From Ashinkailepas kermadecensis (lineage: Eukaryota > Arthropoda > Thecostraca > Neolepadidae), in NCBI GenBank assembly GCA_034440615.1, contig JAOTOM010004861.1, positions 470,252 through 534,251 of the forward strand: 64,000 nt of DNA, in the 5' to 3' direction. The notes under the pieces are model-generated. The model saw only the letters and a list, made by a program, of their open reading frames with translations. It did not search any database and was not told the origin of the DNA. This document shows positions 48,769 through 59,439 of the stretch, one piece after another (the first letter of the stretch is position 1; every line of letters begins with the position of its first letter). The position numbers and the translations under genes are program-made.

Positions 48769-50671
48769 CTGAAGGAGCCGTAGCTGGGGACCTCGGTGAG
48801 TCGGTCGATCGGCATGCCGCTGCACTCATCCGTGTCTGGGAAGCGCAGCCACGACCGTTGCACGTTCCACAGCGAGTCGGTGGGTCGCGGCACCACCAGG
48901 TCCCCGCTCTCCGCCTCCTCCTCCTCAGCCTCCTCCTCCTCGTCCTCCTCCTCCTCGTCTTGCAGCTGCCGCTCCTCGGTCGGCCCGCAGTCGCCACGTT
49001 CGGCCGCTAGGTGGACAGCGGACAGGGCGGCGCAGCCGGCCTGGAGCGCCTCGGAGTCGGTCTCGGGCGAGGCTGGGACCATATCCACAGCCTCTGATGA
49101 GCTCTTGACGTCCGAGTCTGTCTGCGGGGAGATCCCGACGTCCGAGTCTGTCACGGGAGGGGTGTCGGAGGCGGATGAGGCCTCTGGCTGTGCACCCAGA
49201 CAGGCGGTACTGGAGTGTAACGTGGCTGACTCGTGGCCGCACGTCGCCGGCCCCGTCGCTGGCCTGCCGGCGCCGGCTGAACCAGTGGCCAAGGTCGAGG
49301 AGCCCGGTGCGGGCGGGCTCAGCCGAGAGCTGCGGTCGTGTGCGGCAGACTCTCGGGCGTCTCCCGTCTCTGGAGAGCCTGAGGACCCCTGGTGGTCGAC
49401 TGACTCGCCGGTCGAACCGCGGCGCGTGCTGCTCGCGGGCGCCGGCGGCCGCACCGGCTCGGCGGACGTCACCTCTTGCGCGCGCTCGATCTCGTTGATG
49501 GTGACGGTGGCGACGCGGCGGCCGCCGCCCGGCTCGGCGGCCTCCTCCAGCGACGCGGTGCGCGTCATCTGGCGCACGGCGGGCGCCAGCTCGGCCTGGC
49601 GCGGCGTGACGCCGTCGTGCGCCAGCTGCTCGGCCAGCAGCGGGCGGCGGCCGGGCGGCGGCGGGCTGCGCGTCGCCCAGCGCCGCTGCCGGCCGTCCGC
49701 CTCGGTGCGCTGCTTCTGCCGCAGCCGGCCGCGGTGCACGTGCTCGGACAGCGGCAGCACCAGCACCAGCTGCACGCGCGCCAGCCGCCGCTGCAGACTG
49801 AGCGCGCCGGCCAGGTCGGCGTGCAGCGCCACAATGCGGCCGGAGCGGCGCGCGCGGCGCGCCGCCGCCTCGGACAGGCCGTAGCGCGCCGCGAACAGCC
49901 GGCTCGACTGGAGCAGGTGGCCGGCGGCGTGCAGCCGCTCGAAGTGCGCCGCCGACACGAACTCGTACTGGCGGCCGGACGACTCGCCGGGCCGGCGCGG
50001 CCGGCTGGTGTGCGACACGGCGCCGGCCAGCAGGCCGGCCGGCAGCCGCTGCAGCAGGCCGTGCAGCAGCAGCTGCTTGCCGGCGCCGGGCGGGCCGACC
50101 AGCACGAGCGCGTCCCAGGGCGGCGGCGACTGCGGCGGCTCCGGCGGCTGCGGCGCCAGCTGCGCCGGCCGCCGCAGCCGCCGCCACGCCAGCTGCGCGT
50201 GGTCGACGGCGGCGCGGCGCGCCGGCCGCGCCGCGAACGCGTTCTGCGCGGCGACCGCCTCGCCGGTGGCCACCGGCCGCCGGTCGAGCTCGACCAGCCG
50301 CGGCAGGTGGTGCAGCAGCGCGGCGCGGTACCACGGCCACTCGGCCATCGGGCACAGGCGCAGGTCGACGCTGACCAGGCTGGGCAGCGCGCACAGGCCA
50401 GCCACCTCGGCCAGCTCGGCCAGCGGGTTGGCGCGCAGACTGACGCGCCGCAGCCGGTTCATGCCGCGCAGCTGGCGCAGCCGCTCCAGCCGGTTCCAGC
50501 TGAGGTCCAGGTAGCGCAGCCGGGTGAGCGTGCTCAGCAGCTCCGTGCCGGTCAGCTTGTTGTGGCTCAGGTCGAGAGTGCGCAGCGGCAGGTTCTGCAC
50601 GCCGTCCGTCTGTCGCAGCTCGTTGTGGCTGGCCGTCAGCACGCGCAGGTGCTTGCAGCCCTGCACACCCT
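48769..50671 (-). CDS. LRGUK: LRGUK-like gene, exon 2 (LRRs, LRR cap, guanylate-kinase core, acidic linker)
   Basis: This 1903-bp exon follows acceptor GGGTCCACAG|AG and completes a Glu codon, giving VQSL-E-GVQGCKHLRVL in perfect LRR register. It adds about four LRRs (LRTLDLSHNKL, LRYLDLSWNRL, LRRVSLRANPL, LVSVDLRLCPM) and an LRR C-cap (YRAALLHHLPRLVELD). A guanylate-kinase core follows at about residues 390-525: P-loop LVGPPGAGKQ, GMP-binding block SHTSRPRRPGESSGRQYEFV, then RYGLSEAA, and a core strand QLVLVLPLSEHVHRGRLRQK. The usual Ser/Thr after the P-loop Lys is Gln, so catalysis is doubtful. A long Ser/Thr/Pro-rich linker ends in an acidic run of Glu/Asp. The donor is CCTTCAG|GTCGGT. LRR plus GK in this order is diagnostic for LRGUK, which in mouse is needed for sperm head and tail assembly. 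Confidence 0.88.
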
Positions 50672-51369
50672 CTGTGGACCCAACAGCGCCGGTGTGTTGA
50701 TCGCGCGATCCACCGAGCAATCCTTCCTCGTTTCCGACTTCTCACGGCGGGAACGTCTGGCGGGGTGGGGGCTTCACCATGCATTCTGAGTCCAAAATAT
50801 CATAGCGCATGCAGTGGGCCAAATCTCCCACTTGCTTGCAGCGGTTGAGTTTAAACACTGGTCTTGAAAGGCGATGGTGAAAACGCATCCGCGGGACTGG
50901 CCCGCATGACCCATGTTTTTGTATTTGAGGGGGGGGGGGACAGGCTTGACTGAAAATTGCAGGGCCTTCAGATTTCCCGAAGAAATCGAACTCCCCACTT
51001 GTCAGCCTGTAGTCGATAGAATGCTGCATGTCGAGACTAATTTTAGGTGAGCGTTATGAATCTATAAAGTGGTCAATCTTTCCTCTATGTGGAAAGATAC
51101 CCATCGAAGGCACCAATGCAAACGATAAACATATACATGTCTACATACATGTGTCTATGTCAATATGCATATTAGTATACATAAATAGACATAGTGTGCG
51201 TGCACGTGGCATGCATACACGCTCGTCTAATCCAAGTGCAGGCATCTTCAGCACTCAGTTTCGCCATCTGGACCTGACATAAGTACATAACCGAATAGTG
51301 AACCATGTCGTCCCATAGCTAGAGTCGGACCAGACGGAAAAAGTGTTTTCACTTAAACTTTAGATGTTT

Positions 51370-51521
51370 TCCAGTGAGTGGTTTTCACCTCGACCACCCG
51401 TGTTTTTTTTTCAGTGGTTCTCACATCGACCGCCTGCGCTTTCCAGTGGTTCTCACCTTGAACCATCCGTGTTTTTCAGTGGTTCTCACCTCGACCACCG
51501 GTGTTTGCCAGTGTTTCTCAC
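51370..51521 (-). repeat. Tandem repeat of the LRGUK exon-1 donor site, about 5 copies
   Basis: Starting at the first intron base, the minus strand repeats GGTGAGAACCACTG, an A-rich spacer, CAC and GGTGGTCGA about every 30-36 bp. Each copy carries a GTGAGA (or GTGAAA) donor-like hexamer preceded by G or T, like the authentic CTAG|GTGAGA. Confidence 0.85.
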
Positions 51522-52128
51522 CTAGACTCTGGACGCGGTTGTAGTCCAGTCGCAGAGTGGTGAGCGCCCAGAAGCCGCTCAGGTCCGGCAGGCAGGTGAT
51601 GTCGTTGTGCGACAGGTCGGCCACCTGCAGCCAGTAGCCGGGCGAGAAGCCGAGCGCCGTGGTCAGCCGGTTGTGGCTCAGCTGGAGCGTGATGAGGTGA
51701 CGCATCTCGCCCAGGGCGGCCACGTCGTCGATGCTGTTGTGCGAGAGGTCGACGTGGCGCAGCTGGGGACAGCGCGTGATGCCGGCGATGTGGCTGAGCT
51801 GCCGGCGCGGCAGCGTCAGTCGCGAGCACACGATGTCAGCCGGGTGCATGGCGCCGGACAGGTGCGACAGTCCGCCGGTCAGCAGCGAGCTCAGCAGGTC
51901 CTCCTCCTCCTCCTCCTCCTCGTCGTCGTCGTCGTCGGCACGCTCGCCGTCGTCCTCGCTGGCGAGAGCGGACTGGGAGGGCAGGCGGGTGGGAGTGGCT
52001 GTCGATGGTGCGGCGGCCGACTCGACACCATCGGCCGCCGCGGCTGTCGGTGGTGCGGCGGCCGACTCGACACGGTCGGCCGCCGCGGCTGTCGATGTGG
52101 CCGGCTCCATGATCGGTCTGCCGGACAT
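51522..52128 (-). CDS. LRGUK: LRGUK-like gene, exon 1 (start, acidic region, first LRRs)
   Basis: The ATG at 52128 is the first Met after an in-frame TAG about 30-40 bases upstream, so it is taken as the start. The first 60 residues are Ala/Thr/Ser-rich with a duplicated AAAADRVESAAAPPT / AAAADGVESAAAPST segment. A run of about 12 Asp/Glu (DDDDDEEEEEEE) and then LRRs follow: CPQLRHVDLSHNSIDDVAAL, RHLITLQLSHNRL, WLQVADLSHNDITCLPDL, ALTTLRLDYNRVQSL. The exon ends at AGTCTAG|GTGAGA leaving one base, which is completed by exon 2. The LxxLxLxxNxI pattern is the SDS22/LRRC type used by axonemal and LRGUK proteins. The whole predicted protein (five exons) is about 1010 residues, longer than vertebrate LRGUK because of the acidic linker. 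Confidence 0.87.
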
Positions 52129-53164
52129 TGTCGTCGATCGGCACGACGGCGGCGTCAACTAGCACGCGCCACTTGAAATTATGATGACGTATCTTGGCGA
52201 CAAGTCGCCCGCTTGTTGAACGCTTCTTACAGGAATGTGTCGGGAACAAAATGACGCTTAGAACCGTTTATCGCTTCGATAACAAACTAAATATCAAGCG
52301 ATGCATGAGCCAAGATTCTTTCTCGGCAAAACACTGTATCTCGTGTGTTACTTGAGAAGAACCCCGTAGCACAGGAGATTCAATTAATCTTAGATCAGCG
52401 ATTCTTCACCTGCTTGGGGTCATTCCTTCCTTTGCTTGTGAATATATCACTCTCCGTCCTCTATCAATCGCATTATGTGTCGGACATCATGCCTTACAAT
52501 GTCCTAATTGTTCTACAGTGGAGGCTGTCCAATGGGAGCCTCCGGTTAATGCCGAATTTCGCCATTCCCAATTGTCTCCTTATTGGGATGGCTGATTGCC
52601 AGATAAAAATATGAGAGAGATGACATGGCTGCAGAATGTGTCCCTTGCCCTTTCTCTCCGACACTAGTACAAACGTGACGCAGGTCCGTGATGCTTTAGT
52701 GCTTTCCTGAAATAATTTCCTAGCCTGTGTGACCTTTGTGCTGTCAACTGTACTGTCAATGCCGTGCAAGAAAATTTGGTCTTTCCAGAACCTTCGTGGT
52801 GGAATTATGCGTCATATTTAACCAGAATAGGGGTGATGCGTGCGTTTGTTTTTATCCTCGGATAGCTTTGTTATGCTCGAGCCATTTCCCCATTTGCGCC
52901 ATAATTTTGTGTTGCTATTGCTGGTGGCTTCACGACGCACTAAGCACCTCAGGTCATAGGCTGAAGCCATGCACTGGCGTTGCCTGCCTCTCACACTGAC
53001 AGGAAGAGTGGACATCGCGGGAAATCTAATTGCGTGCCAATGGTTCCCCAGACATCAGCTTAGCTCTCCAGCGTCGCCACGATACTGCAGGAGGGCCTAA
53101 CCAATCCCGTTTGGTCTGTGATGTGTCTGTCTGCAGTACTGTACTGGGTCAAAACAGTCGAGAA

Positions 53165-53640
53165 TAGATGGCGCCACTAGCGCCACCTCCACCGCCTCAA
53201 AGGCGGATCCATGCGACGAGCCCAAACACCAGACGTCGCGACGTTTGAGCAAATCTCGGAGTGGTGACGCTGCGTCGGCGATGTCGGTCGAGACGCTGCC
53301 CGGGGCCAGTTTGCGAGCCCCACGAACGACCGGAGGTCCGTGCCATTGTCGGGCTGGGGAAACTCTGAGATCGCCTTCACCTTGCGGTTATCCACCGTAT
53401 AGCCCGGCTGCGAAATGGACAGCCCAGAAAAGTTCACTTCAGATGTAGTGAACTCGAATTTGCTCGGATTTAAAGTGATCCAAAAGTTATCACAACGCTG
53501 CACGATGCCGACCACGTGCGCCAGGTGCTCTGTGCGCCAGGTGCTCTCGGTAGGTGCTCTCCCGAGGTGCTCTCGGTACGTGTGGTCGTACGCGAGGACG
53601 TCACCTACGATCTGCTGATATCGTTGTCTGCGGGATATCA
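53165..53640 (-). pseudogene. Ty3/gypsy-type reverse transcriptase relic
   Basis: The minus frame contains a region equivalent to the catalytic YxDD box in which the first Asp is Gly (VGDVLAYD). After it come ITLNPSKFEF, VNFSGLSIS and VKAISEFPQP...LRSFVGLAN in the order expected for the palm-to-connection part of Ty3/gypsy polymerase. A frameshift follows LAN, after which a different frame continues with LRDLLK-type connection sequence. The copy is therefore inactive: catalytic residue lost, frame broken and truncated. No LTRs or other domains were seen. A short AGGTGCTCTC repeat (about 53520-53580) has expanded within it. Confidence 0.75.
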
Positions 53641-54034
53641 CCGACGGACTGGTCTTCCCGTCGGTTATGTCGGTCTCCAGACGACACCAATCCAACCACA
53701 GCTCGCGTGAACTTGAAACGCCCTCTGGGCGTTACGAAGCATGCCAGGTCCTAGTCTTCTTGTACTTTGCACGAGGCGTGTCAACGACCTCAAATCATTG
53801 TGTATTGCATGCATTTTGTTGTGTTCAGCCCGGCTCTAAAAAATGTTGGCAATGTTTTCTAATACAGGCTGCGTGAAACGTCTATCATTATACTGCGAGC
53901 CATTGAGATAGACATGACGATTACTATGCTTTTTATTAACGAGGAGAAAACCAACAGTTCGGCATCATGCACTTGTCAGTTAAATCAATCCATCACAACA
54001 TAACTTTAGCTATCTCCGTGGGAGTACCAAAGCA

Positions 54035-54165
54035 AGAGGTTTCCTTGCCCCATCCCCAATAATTTCAATTTTTAACATGGGACCCTATGCAGTTTGCCCC
54101 CAGTCCATTTGGGCTTGCCCATTGCCTTCATGCATTCTCACCAATAATTTTCAGAAATCAACACC
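54035..54165 (+). repeat. Interspersed repeat R1, copy 3
   Basis: Blocks CCCAATAATTTCAATTTTTA, GCCCATTGCCTTCATGCATT and CCAATAATTTTCAGAAATCA occur in the same order as in the 12.6-kb copy. Confidence 0.65.
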
Positions 54166-54349
54166 CGTGACTGCAGTGTATGTGTGCAATGCATCGGACT
54201 GCCACGGCCACCACGTACGACTCGGTCCGCCGCGGCGGCGGCACTGGACCAGGAAGCTGAACAACACTACTCCCGAACCTGACAATCTATTCAGTGACGA
54301 AACACGTCGGAGAACCAGCGCGGCCCCGCCTTCATAACATGTGCACAGG

Positions 54350-54560
54350 CGAAGCGGGGTCACAGGCAGGCCAGAGTCAGGGGGAGTCGGTGTCACAGAC
54401 GAGCCGGTGTCACAGGCAAACCGGTGTCACAGGCGATCCAGTGTCAAACAGGTGATCCAGCGCTACAGGTGAGCCAGTGTCAAACAGGAGATCCAGCATC
54501 ACAGGTCGGCCAGCGTCACAGGCGATCCAGAGTCAAGGGGAGCCGGTGTTACAGAGGAGA
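54350..54560. repeat. About 25-bp degenerate repeat (GGTGTCACAGGCGA)
   Basis: CCGGTGTCACAGGCAA/GATCCAGTGTCAAACAGG units recur about eight times with indels. Confidence 0.75.
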
Positions 54561-55059
54561 GCATGCACACATTGTGAATATACGCCACCACATGGCATGC
54601 CGTGACTGAATAAAACACTATATAAACCAAAACAGCATCTAACCTAACCTAATAACCTAAGAATCACGGGCCGTCGTCGCTATGTATTCGCCGACACACG
54701 CCGCAGCCGTCAATACAACCTCGAAACGCTCCAGGTGTCGGGACTGTATATTTCCACACGCATGGCAAAACCACGCAACACCAACACATTCCATGTGAAG
54801 AAAAAGAACGCCGTTCCAGAAATCTAACCATTCAAGGCACGAAGAATATAGACATCGTGCCTGCAGTATACATCACAATGACATGCACTTAACACTGGAA
54901 TGTGCAGACAGCTTGCGATTCAAAAGCGTCTTGGGCGAGATTCGCACGGTAGTCAGACCGGGGCAGCATACAAGACATCTTACCCTCAATTTAAATATTG
55001 CTTCTTTCAGCCCATGTGGACAGCATCAAACCTGTCCACAACACACAGTCCATAGTGGA

Positions 55060-55165
55060 TACATCCACCGCGGAAACGCCCGTCACAGTGCGGTCCTAGG
55101 CGGAAACCCCCGCTGCAGTGCGGTCCTAGGCGGAACCCCCCGCCGCAGTACGGTCCGCAGCGAAA
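55060..55165. repeat. About 25-bp repeat, 4 copies
   Basis: GCAGTGCGGTCCTAGGCGGAA followed by (A)CCCCC recurs four times with variants. Confidence 0.85.
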
Positions 55166-55841
55166 GTCAGTTAGTAATTTGGGATTAAGGGCGCTTCGAC
55201 CTGACTTGATCACTTGCGCCCAGAGCGGAAGTCAATACCACAACATCGTCGATGGTGGGGGATTCATCGAGCATTGCCCACGGTAGATACACCCTCGGCA
55301 GCGCCGTCCACTGAGTACAGTACTTCACCTCGTCGAGTACAGATCCGCCACCAGAAGCAGTAGAAACCGGCTACACAGGTCCCCCTCCCTTGGGGAGGGG
55401 GGGGGGGGCACAGGTGCACACGTCACGGGAGAACGTATACAGATCATTGTCTTCCACCGGCAGACAGGGCCGGCCCATATCGTCTCATGTGAAACGTGAG
55501 ATAACGGTCCATATCTTCTGCCACAAGGTCGCTGAAGACCCATTGCGGCGGCGATGGTAAAGGACCTTAGTCACAAGCGATGCATTCCAACACCCATCAC
55601 TTGCAACCGACAGTGGGAGAACCACAGTCAGGCGCCTCCAGAAACCCTGGCTGGTCTCGTCTTGGTCTCTTGGGAGCTCGTGTCGGGAGTCTTGCATGGA
55701 CCACACTTGCACTCTTGCCTTCACGATCGCTTGCATGCAAGTCTTGCACGCTTAAACCTCGCGGGTGACACACGTTCCCCGTGGAAGACAGCGCTGGCCG
55801 TCTGTTGTGAGACTCACATCTCCGTCCGTTGCGAGACTCAC

Positions 55842-55978
55842 ATCTCCGTTTCGCGGGAGATGCCCGAGATAAGCAGTCGCGTGCTGCCGCTGCTGCTCAG
55901 GCTGGCCCGACTGGTGGCGCCCGGAGACTCGGAGGTCAACACGACCACCTCGGCCGCCTGGGGTCGTCCCGAGGTCAC
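55842..55978 (-). CDS. Unidentified gene X, exon D
   Basis: After acceptor CATGCCCCAG|GTGACC the frame reads VTSGRPQAAEVVVLTSESPG, then ATSRASLSSSGSTRLLISGI and SRETE. It ends either at GAGAT|GTGAGT (55842/55841), a consensus donor, or two bases later at an in-frame ATG-TGA, because the TGA overlaps the donor. It is thus either an internal exon (phase 2 end) or the last coding exon. It joins exon C in phase 0. The peptide is Ser/Thr-rich and looks disordered. The donor-side 24 bp (GACTCACATCTCCGTCCGTT plus 4, plus strand) is duplicated in tandem at 55811 and 55835. No downstream partner was found before the LRGUK-like gene. Confidence 0.6.
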
Positions 55979-56220
55979 CTGGGGCATGGAGGTCCGGGGG
56001 TCAGACGGAGGTTCACCTGATCGTCTGAGATAGTCTACGGGTTACTGGGGGCTGTAGCGGTCGAGATGGGCCGATAGCGGTCACGATTGCTACCCTAGTT
56101 GTCTGAGAACGTCCAGAAGTCACTTGGGGCCAGATACCAGGAACAGAGGTCAAACAGAGGTTGCCTAATGTGTCGGAGGTCAGCACCTGAGCCGGCTGAG
56201 GTCACCTGGGGGTGAAGGCC
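55979..56220 (-). repeat. Degenerate copies of exon D acceptor
   Basis: CCCCAGGTGACCTC (the exon D acceptor on the minus strand) recurs as GGCCCCAAGTGACTTC at about 56115 and CCCCCAGGTGACCTCAGCC at about 56205, embedded in diverged CTCAGACGA-type spacers. Confidence 0.6.
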
Positions 56221-56454
56221 ACTTCAGTCCAAAATTAATCCACCTGGTCCACAATCCGTGTTGCTCCCTTTAATGGCGCCAAGCACGCTGCCAGTTGATT
56301 CGGGTGGAATAAGAACATACCACAATGTGCCCCATCCACGCAACATAACTGGATACACACACCGGGAGACTACCAGGCTCGACGCTCCCGGGGCGTCGAA
56401 CTTGTGGTGGGGGTCAAGACCGGGAGTCAACTCATAGTAGTGGTCAGGCACGGG

Positions 56455-56772
56455 TTACCTTGTGACGAACGTCAGGTACATGAATTTCTTTGTGATGGTC
56501 AAGTCTAGGATTGCCTCGGGGTGAAGATCAGACACAAGGGTGACCTTGTGGTTGTCCGAACTGGAGCTACCTTGTGGTGAAGGTCGGGCACAAGGGTGAC
56601 CTTCTGGTGGCCAGATATCGTTTCAGTTGAGTTTTCTTACAGTGGTCAGGTCTGATACCATCTTGTGAAGGCCAGACCAAGGGCGACCTTGTCGTGACCA
56701 GAGCCGGAGTTACTTTATGGTGGAAGTCACGTACGTGGACTAGCTAACTTGCGGTCGTCAGGTCCGGCTTAC
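56455..56772 (-). repeat. Degenerate tandem copies of exon C donor
   Basis: On the minus strand the junction CGCAAG|GTAAGCCGGACCTGAC recurs as CACAAGGTAGCTCC, CACAAGGTCACCC, ACAAGGTCGCCC, CATAAAGTAACTCC, CACAAGGTAACCC and similar. Copies occur about every 30-60 bp over 300 bp, starting directly at the authentic donor. Confidence 0.7.
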
Positions 56773-56894
56773 CTTGCGGTTGGTGGATCGCGCAGAGACG
56801 GATTTCAGGTTCGGAGGTGTTCTTTCTGTATCGGGCCGACACTGGGCCTCGATCACCTCGTCCTCAGTGTCTTCATACTCCTCCAGCTGCACGT
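56773..56894 (-). CDS. Unidentified gene X, exon C
   Basis: Acceptor GTCTGTCCTCAG|AC and donor CCGCAAG|GTAAGC are both strong. The 122-bp exon completes a His codon with exon B and reads VQLEEYEDTEDEVIEAQCRP, then DTERTPPNLKSVSARSTNRK, ending in phase 0. The first half is acidic and may be helical; the second half is basic and Ser-rich. Phases match both neighbours. I recognise no family. The huge plus-strand ORFs that overlap this exon belong to the neighbouring repeat. Confidence 0.75.
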
Positions 56895-56919
56895 CTGAGG
56901 ACAGACGAAGCCGGTCAGA

Positions 56920-58790
56920 CGACACTACACATTACTGGAGGACAAACACCCACACATTACTGGAGGACAAACACAGCCGGCCAGACGCCACTACACATTA
57001 CTGGAGGACAAACACAGCCGGTCAGACGCCACCACACATTACTGGAGGACAAACAGCCGGTCAGACGCCATCACACATTACTGGAGGACAAACACAGCCG
57101 GTCAGACGCCACCACACATTACTGGAGGACAAACACAGCCGGTCAGACGCCACCACACATTACTGGAGGACAAACACAAGGCAGACGCCACTACACATTA
57201 CTGGAGGACAAACACAGCCCGACAGACGCCACCACACATTACTGGAGGACAAACACAGTCAGACGCCACCACACATTACTGGAGGACAAACACCCACACA
57301 TTACTGGAGGACAAACACCCACACATTACTGGAGGACAAACACAGCCCGTCAGACGCCACTACACATTACTGGAGGACAAACACCCACACATTACTGGAG
57401 GACAAACACAGCCCGTCACACGCCAATACACATTACTGGAGGACAAACACCCACACATTACTGGAGGACAAACACAGCCCGTCAGACGCCACTACACATT
57501 ACTGGAGGACAAACACCCACACATTACTGGAGGACAAACACACCCCGTCAGACGCCACTACACATTACTGGAGGACACACACCCATACATTACTGGAGGA
57601 CAAACACACCCCGTCAGACGCCACTACACATTACTGGAGGACAAACACAGTCAGACCTCACCACACATTACTGGAGGACAAACACCCACACGTTACTGGA
57701 GGACAAACACCCACACATCACTGGAGGACAAACACAGCCCGTCAGACGTCACCACACATTACTGAAGGACAAACACCCACACATTACTGGAGGACAAACA
57801 CCCACACATTACTGGAGGACAAACACAGCCCGTCAGACGCCACTACACATTACTGGAGAACAAACACCCACACATTACTGGAGGACAAACACAGCCCGTC
57901 AGACGCCACTACACATTACTGGAGGACAAACACCCACACATTACTGGAGGACAAACACAGTCAGACGCCACTACAGATTACTGGAGGACAAACACCCACA
58001 CATTACTGGAGGACAAACACAGTCGGACGCCACTACACATTACTGGAGGACAAACACAGTCCGACGCCACTACACATTATTGCAGGACAAACACCCACAC
58101 ATTACTGGAGGACATACACAGCCCGTAAGACGCTACTACACATTACTGGAGGACAAACACCCACACATTACTGGAGGACAAACACAGCCCGTCAGACGCC
58201 ACCACACATTACTGGAGGACAAACACCCACACATTACTGGAGGACAAACACAGCCCGTCAAACGCCACTACACATTACTGGTGGACAAACACCCACACAT
58301 TACTGGAGGACAAACACAGCCCGTCAGACGCCACCACACATTACTGGAGGACAAACACAGCCAGTCAGACGCCACTACACATTACTGGGGGACAAACACC
58401 CACACATTACTGGAGGACAAACACCCACACATTACTGGAGGTGTGGGGACACAGTCAGACGCCACTACACATTACTGGAGGACAAACACAGCCCGTCAGA
58501 CGCCACCACACATTACTGGAGGACAAACACCCACACATTACTGGAGGACAAACACAGCCCGTCAGACGCCACTACACATTACTGGAGGACAAACACCCAC
58601 ACATTACTGGAGGACAAACACAGTCAGACGCCACTACACATTACTGGAGGACAAACACCCACACATTACTGGAGGACAAACACCTACACATTACTGGAGG
58701 ATAAACACCCACGCATTACTGGAGGACAAACACAGCCGGTCAGACGCCACTACACATTACTAGAGGACAAACACAATCGGCCCACCCCTT
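56920..58790. repeat. Mixed 25/41-bp minisatellite, about 1.87 kb, carrying acceptor-like sites
   Basis: A 25-bp unit (GGAGGACAAACACCCACACA plus TTACT) alternates with a 41-bp unit that inserts GCCCGTCAGACGCCACTACA. On the minus strand every unit ends in TGTTTGTCCTCCAG, nearly identical to the authentic exon C acceptor CGTCTGTCCTCAG that closes the array. Plus-strand Thr/His/Tyr/Trp-rich ORFs of more than 600 codons are artefacts. Confidence 0.95.
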
Positions 58791-59283
58791 CTGGAAGTCC
58801 TGGCTGCACTGTCAAAGCCCCACTTATAAAACAAAGCAACGTTGCCCATCGTGATACTAACTGTACCCACGACCACAGTCCCCATGGTTCCACAGTTCCT
58901 CTGTCCCCAAACAATGTAGCATACAATATAGGAGTGGTCAGTGGGCATAAGCACCTTTGCAATCATTCAGCAGAAACAAACTAGCAGAGAAAACGTGCAA
59001 TAATGAAAGCTCAAAACTAAGATTAAGATTATCCTCGCAGCACAGTGTGCCCGTAACGGTTAGGGAAGGGCCATCCCGTCCGGTTGGGTCGCTCCATATT
59101 TTCCTTTCTTTGCAGTTGACGGGAAGACCAATGAATGCCTTTTCGGGCGCAGTGCTTGTGGCACCTTGGTACGAAGCAATAATAATGACCCCCGCTCCCT
59201 CTCTGCCATTTCCGTGCCCTCAGTGTACCAAGACATGCCGATTATCTGCACTCGCCCGTCGTCGTTCCCGACTGGTGTTCTAG

Positions 59284-59325
59284 CGTGACGTCACGACCAA
59301 TCACAGAACGATCTATATAACCGAT
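59284..59325 (+). promoter_or_regulatory. Promoter-like CRE-CCAAT-TATA cluster
   Basis: TGACGTCA (59286-59293), CCAAT (59297-59301) and TATATAA (59314-59320) occur in canonical order and spacing on the plus strand, predicting initiation near 59345. No convincing plus-strand ORF follows, so it may drive a noncoding RNA or be a relic of a mobile element. It lies in an intron of gene X, antisense to it. Confidence 0.45.
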
Positions 59326-59439
59326 GAATATTAATCGTGTTTCATTGATATTTTCATATCCCGATAAAATAAACGTTGCAGCTGATAAAATAAAAGCATT
59401 ATAAGAAGTGCAAAAAAACTAGGCATCAGGTGACGTGCA

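Noticed and set aside
48796..50789. Plus-strand ORFs of 437 and 362 codons opposite LRGUK exon 2
   Set aside because: Antisense shadows of a GC-rich coding exon. The minus frame has clear LRR and GK motifs.
56774..58984. Plus ORFs of 736 and 648 codons, Thr/His/Tyr/Trp-rich
   Set aside because: Products of the 25/41-bp array. They overlap a well-supported minus-strand exon and two frames are open at once.
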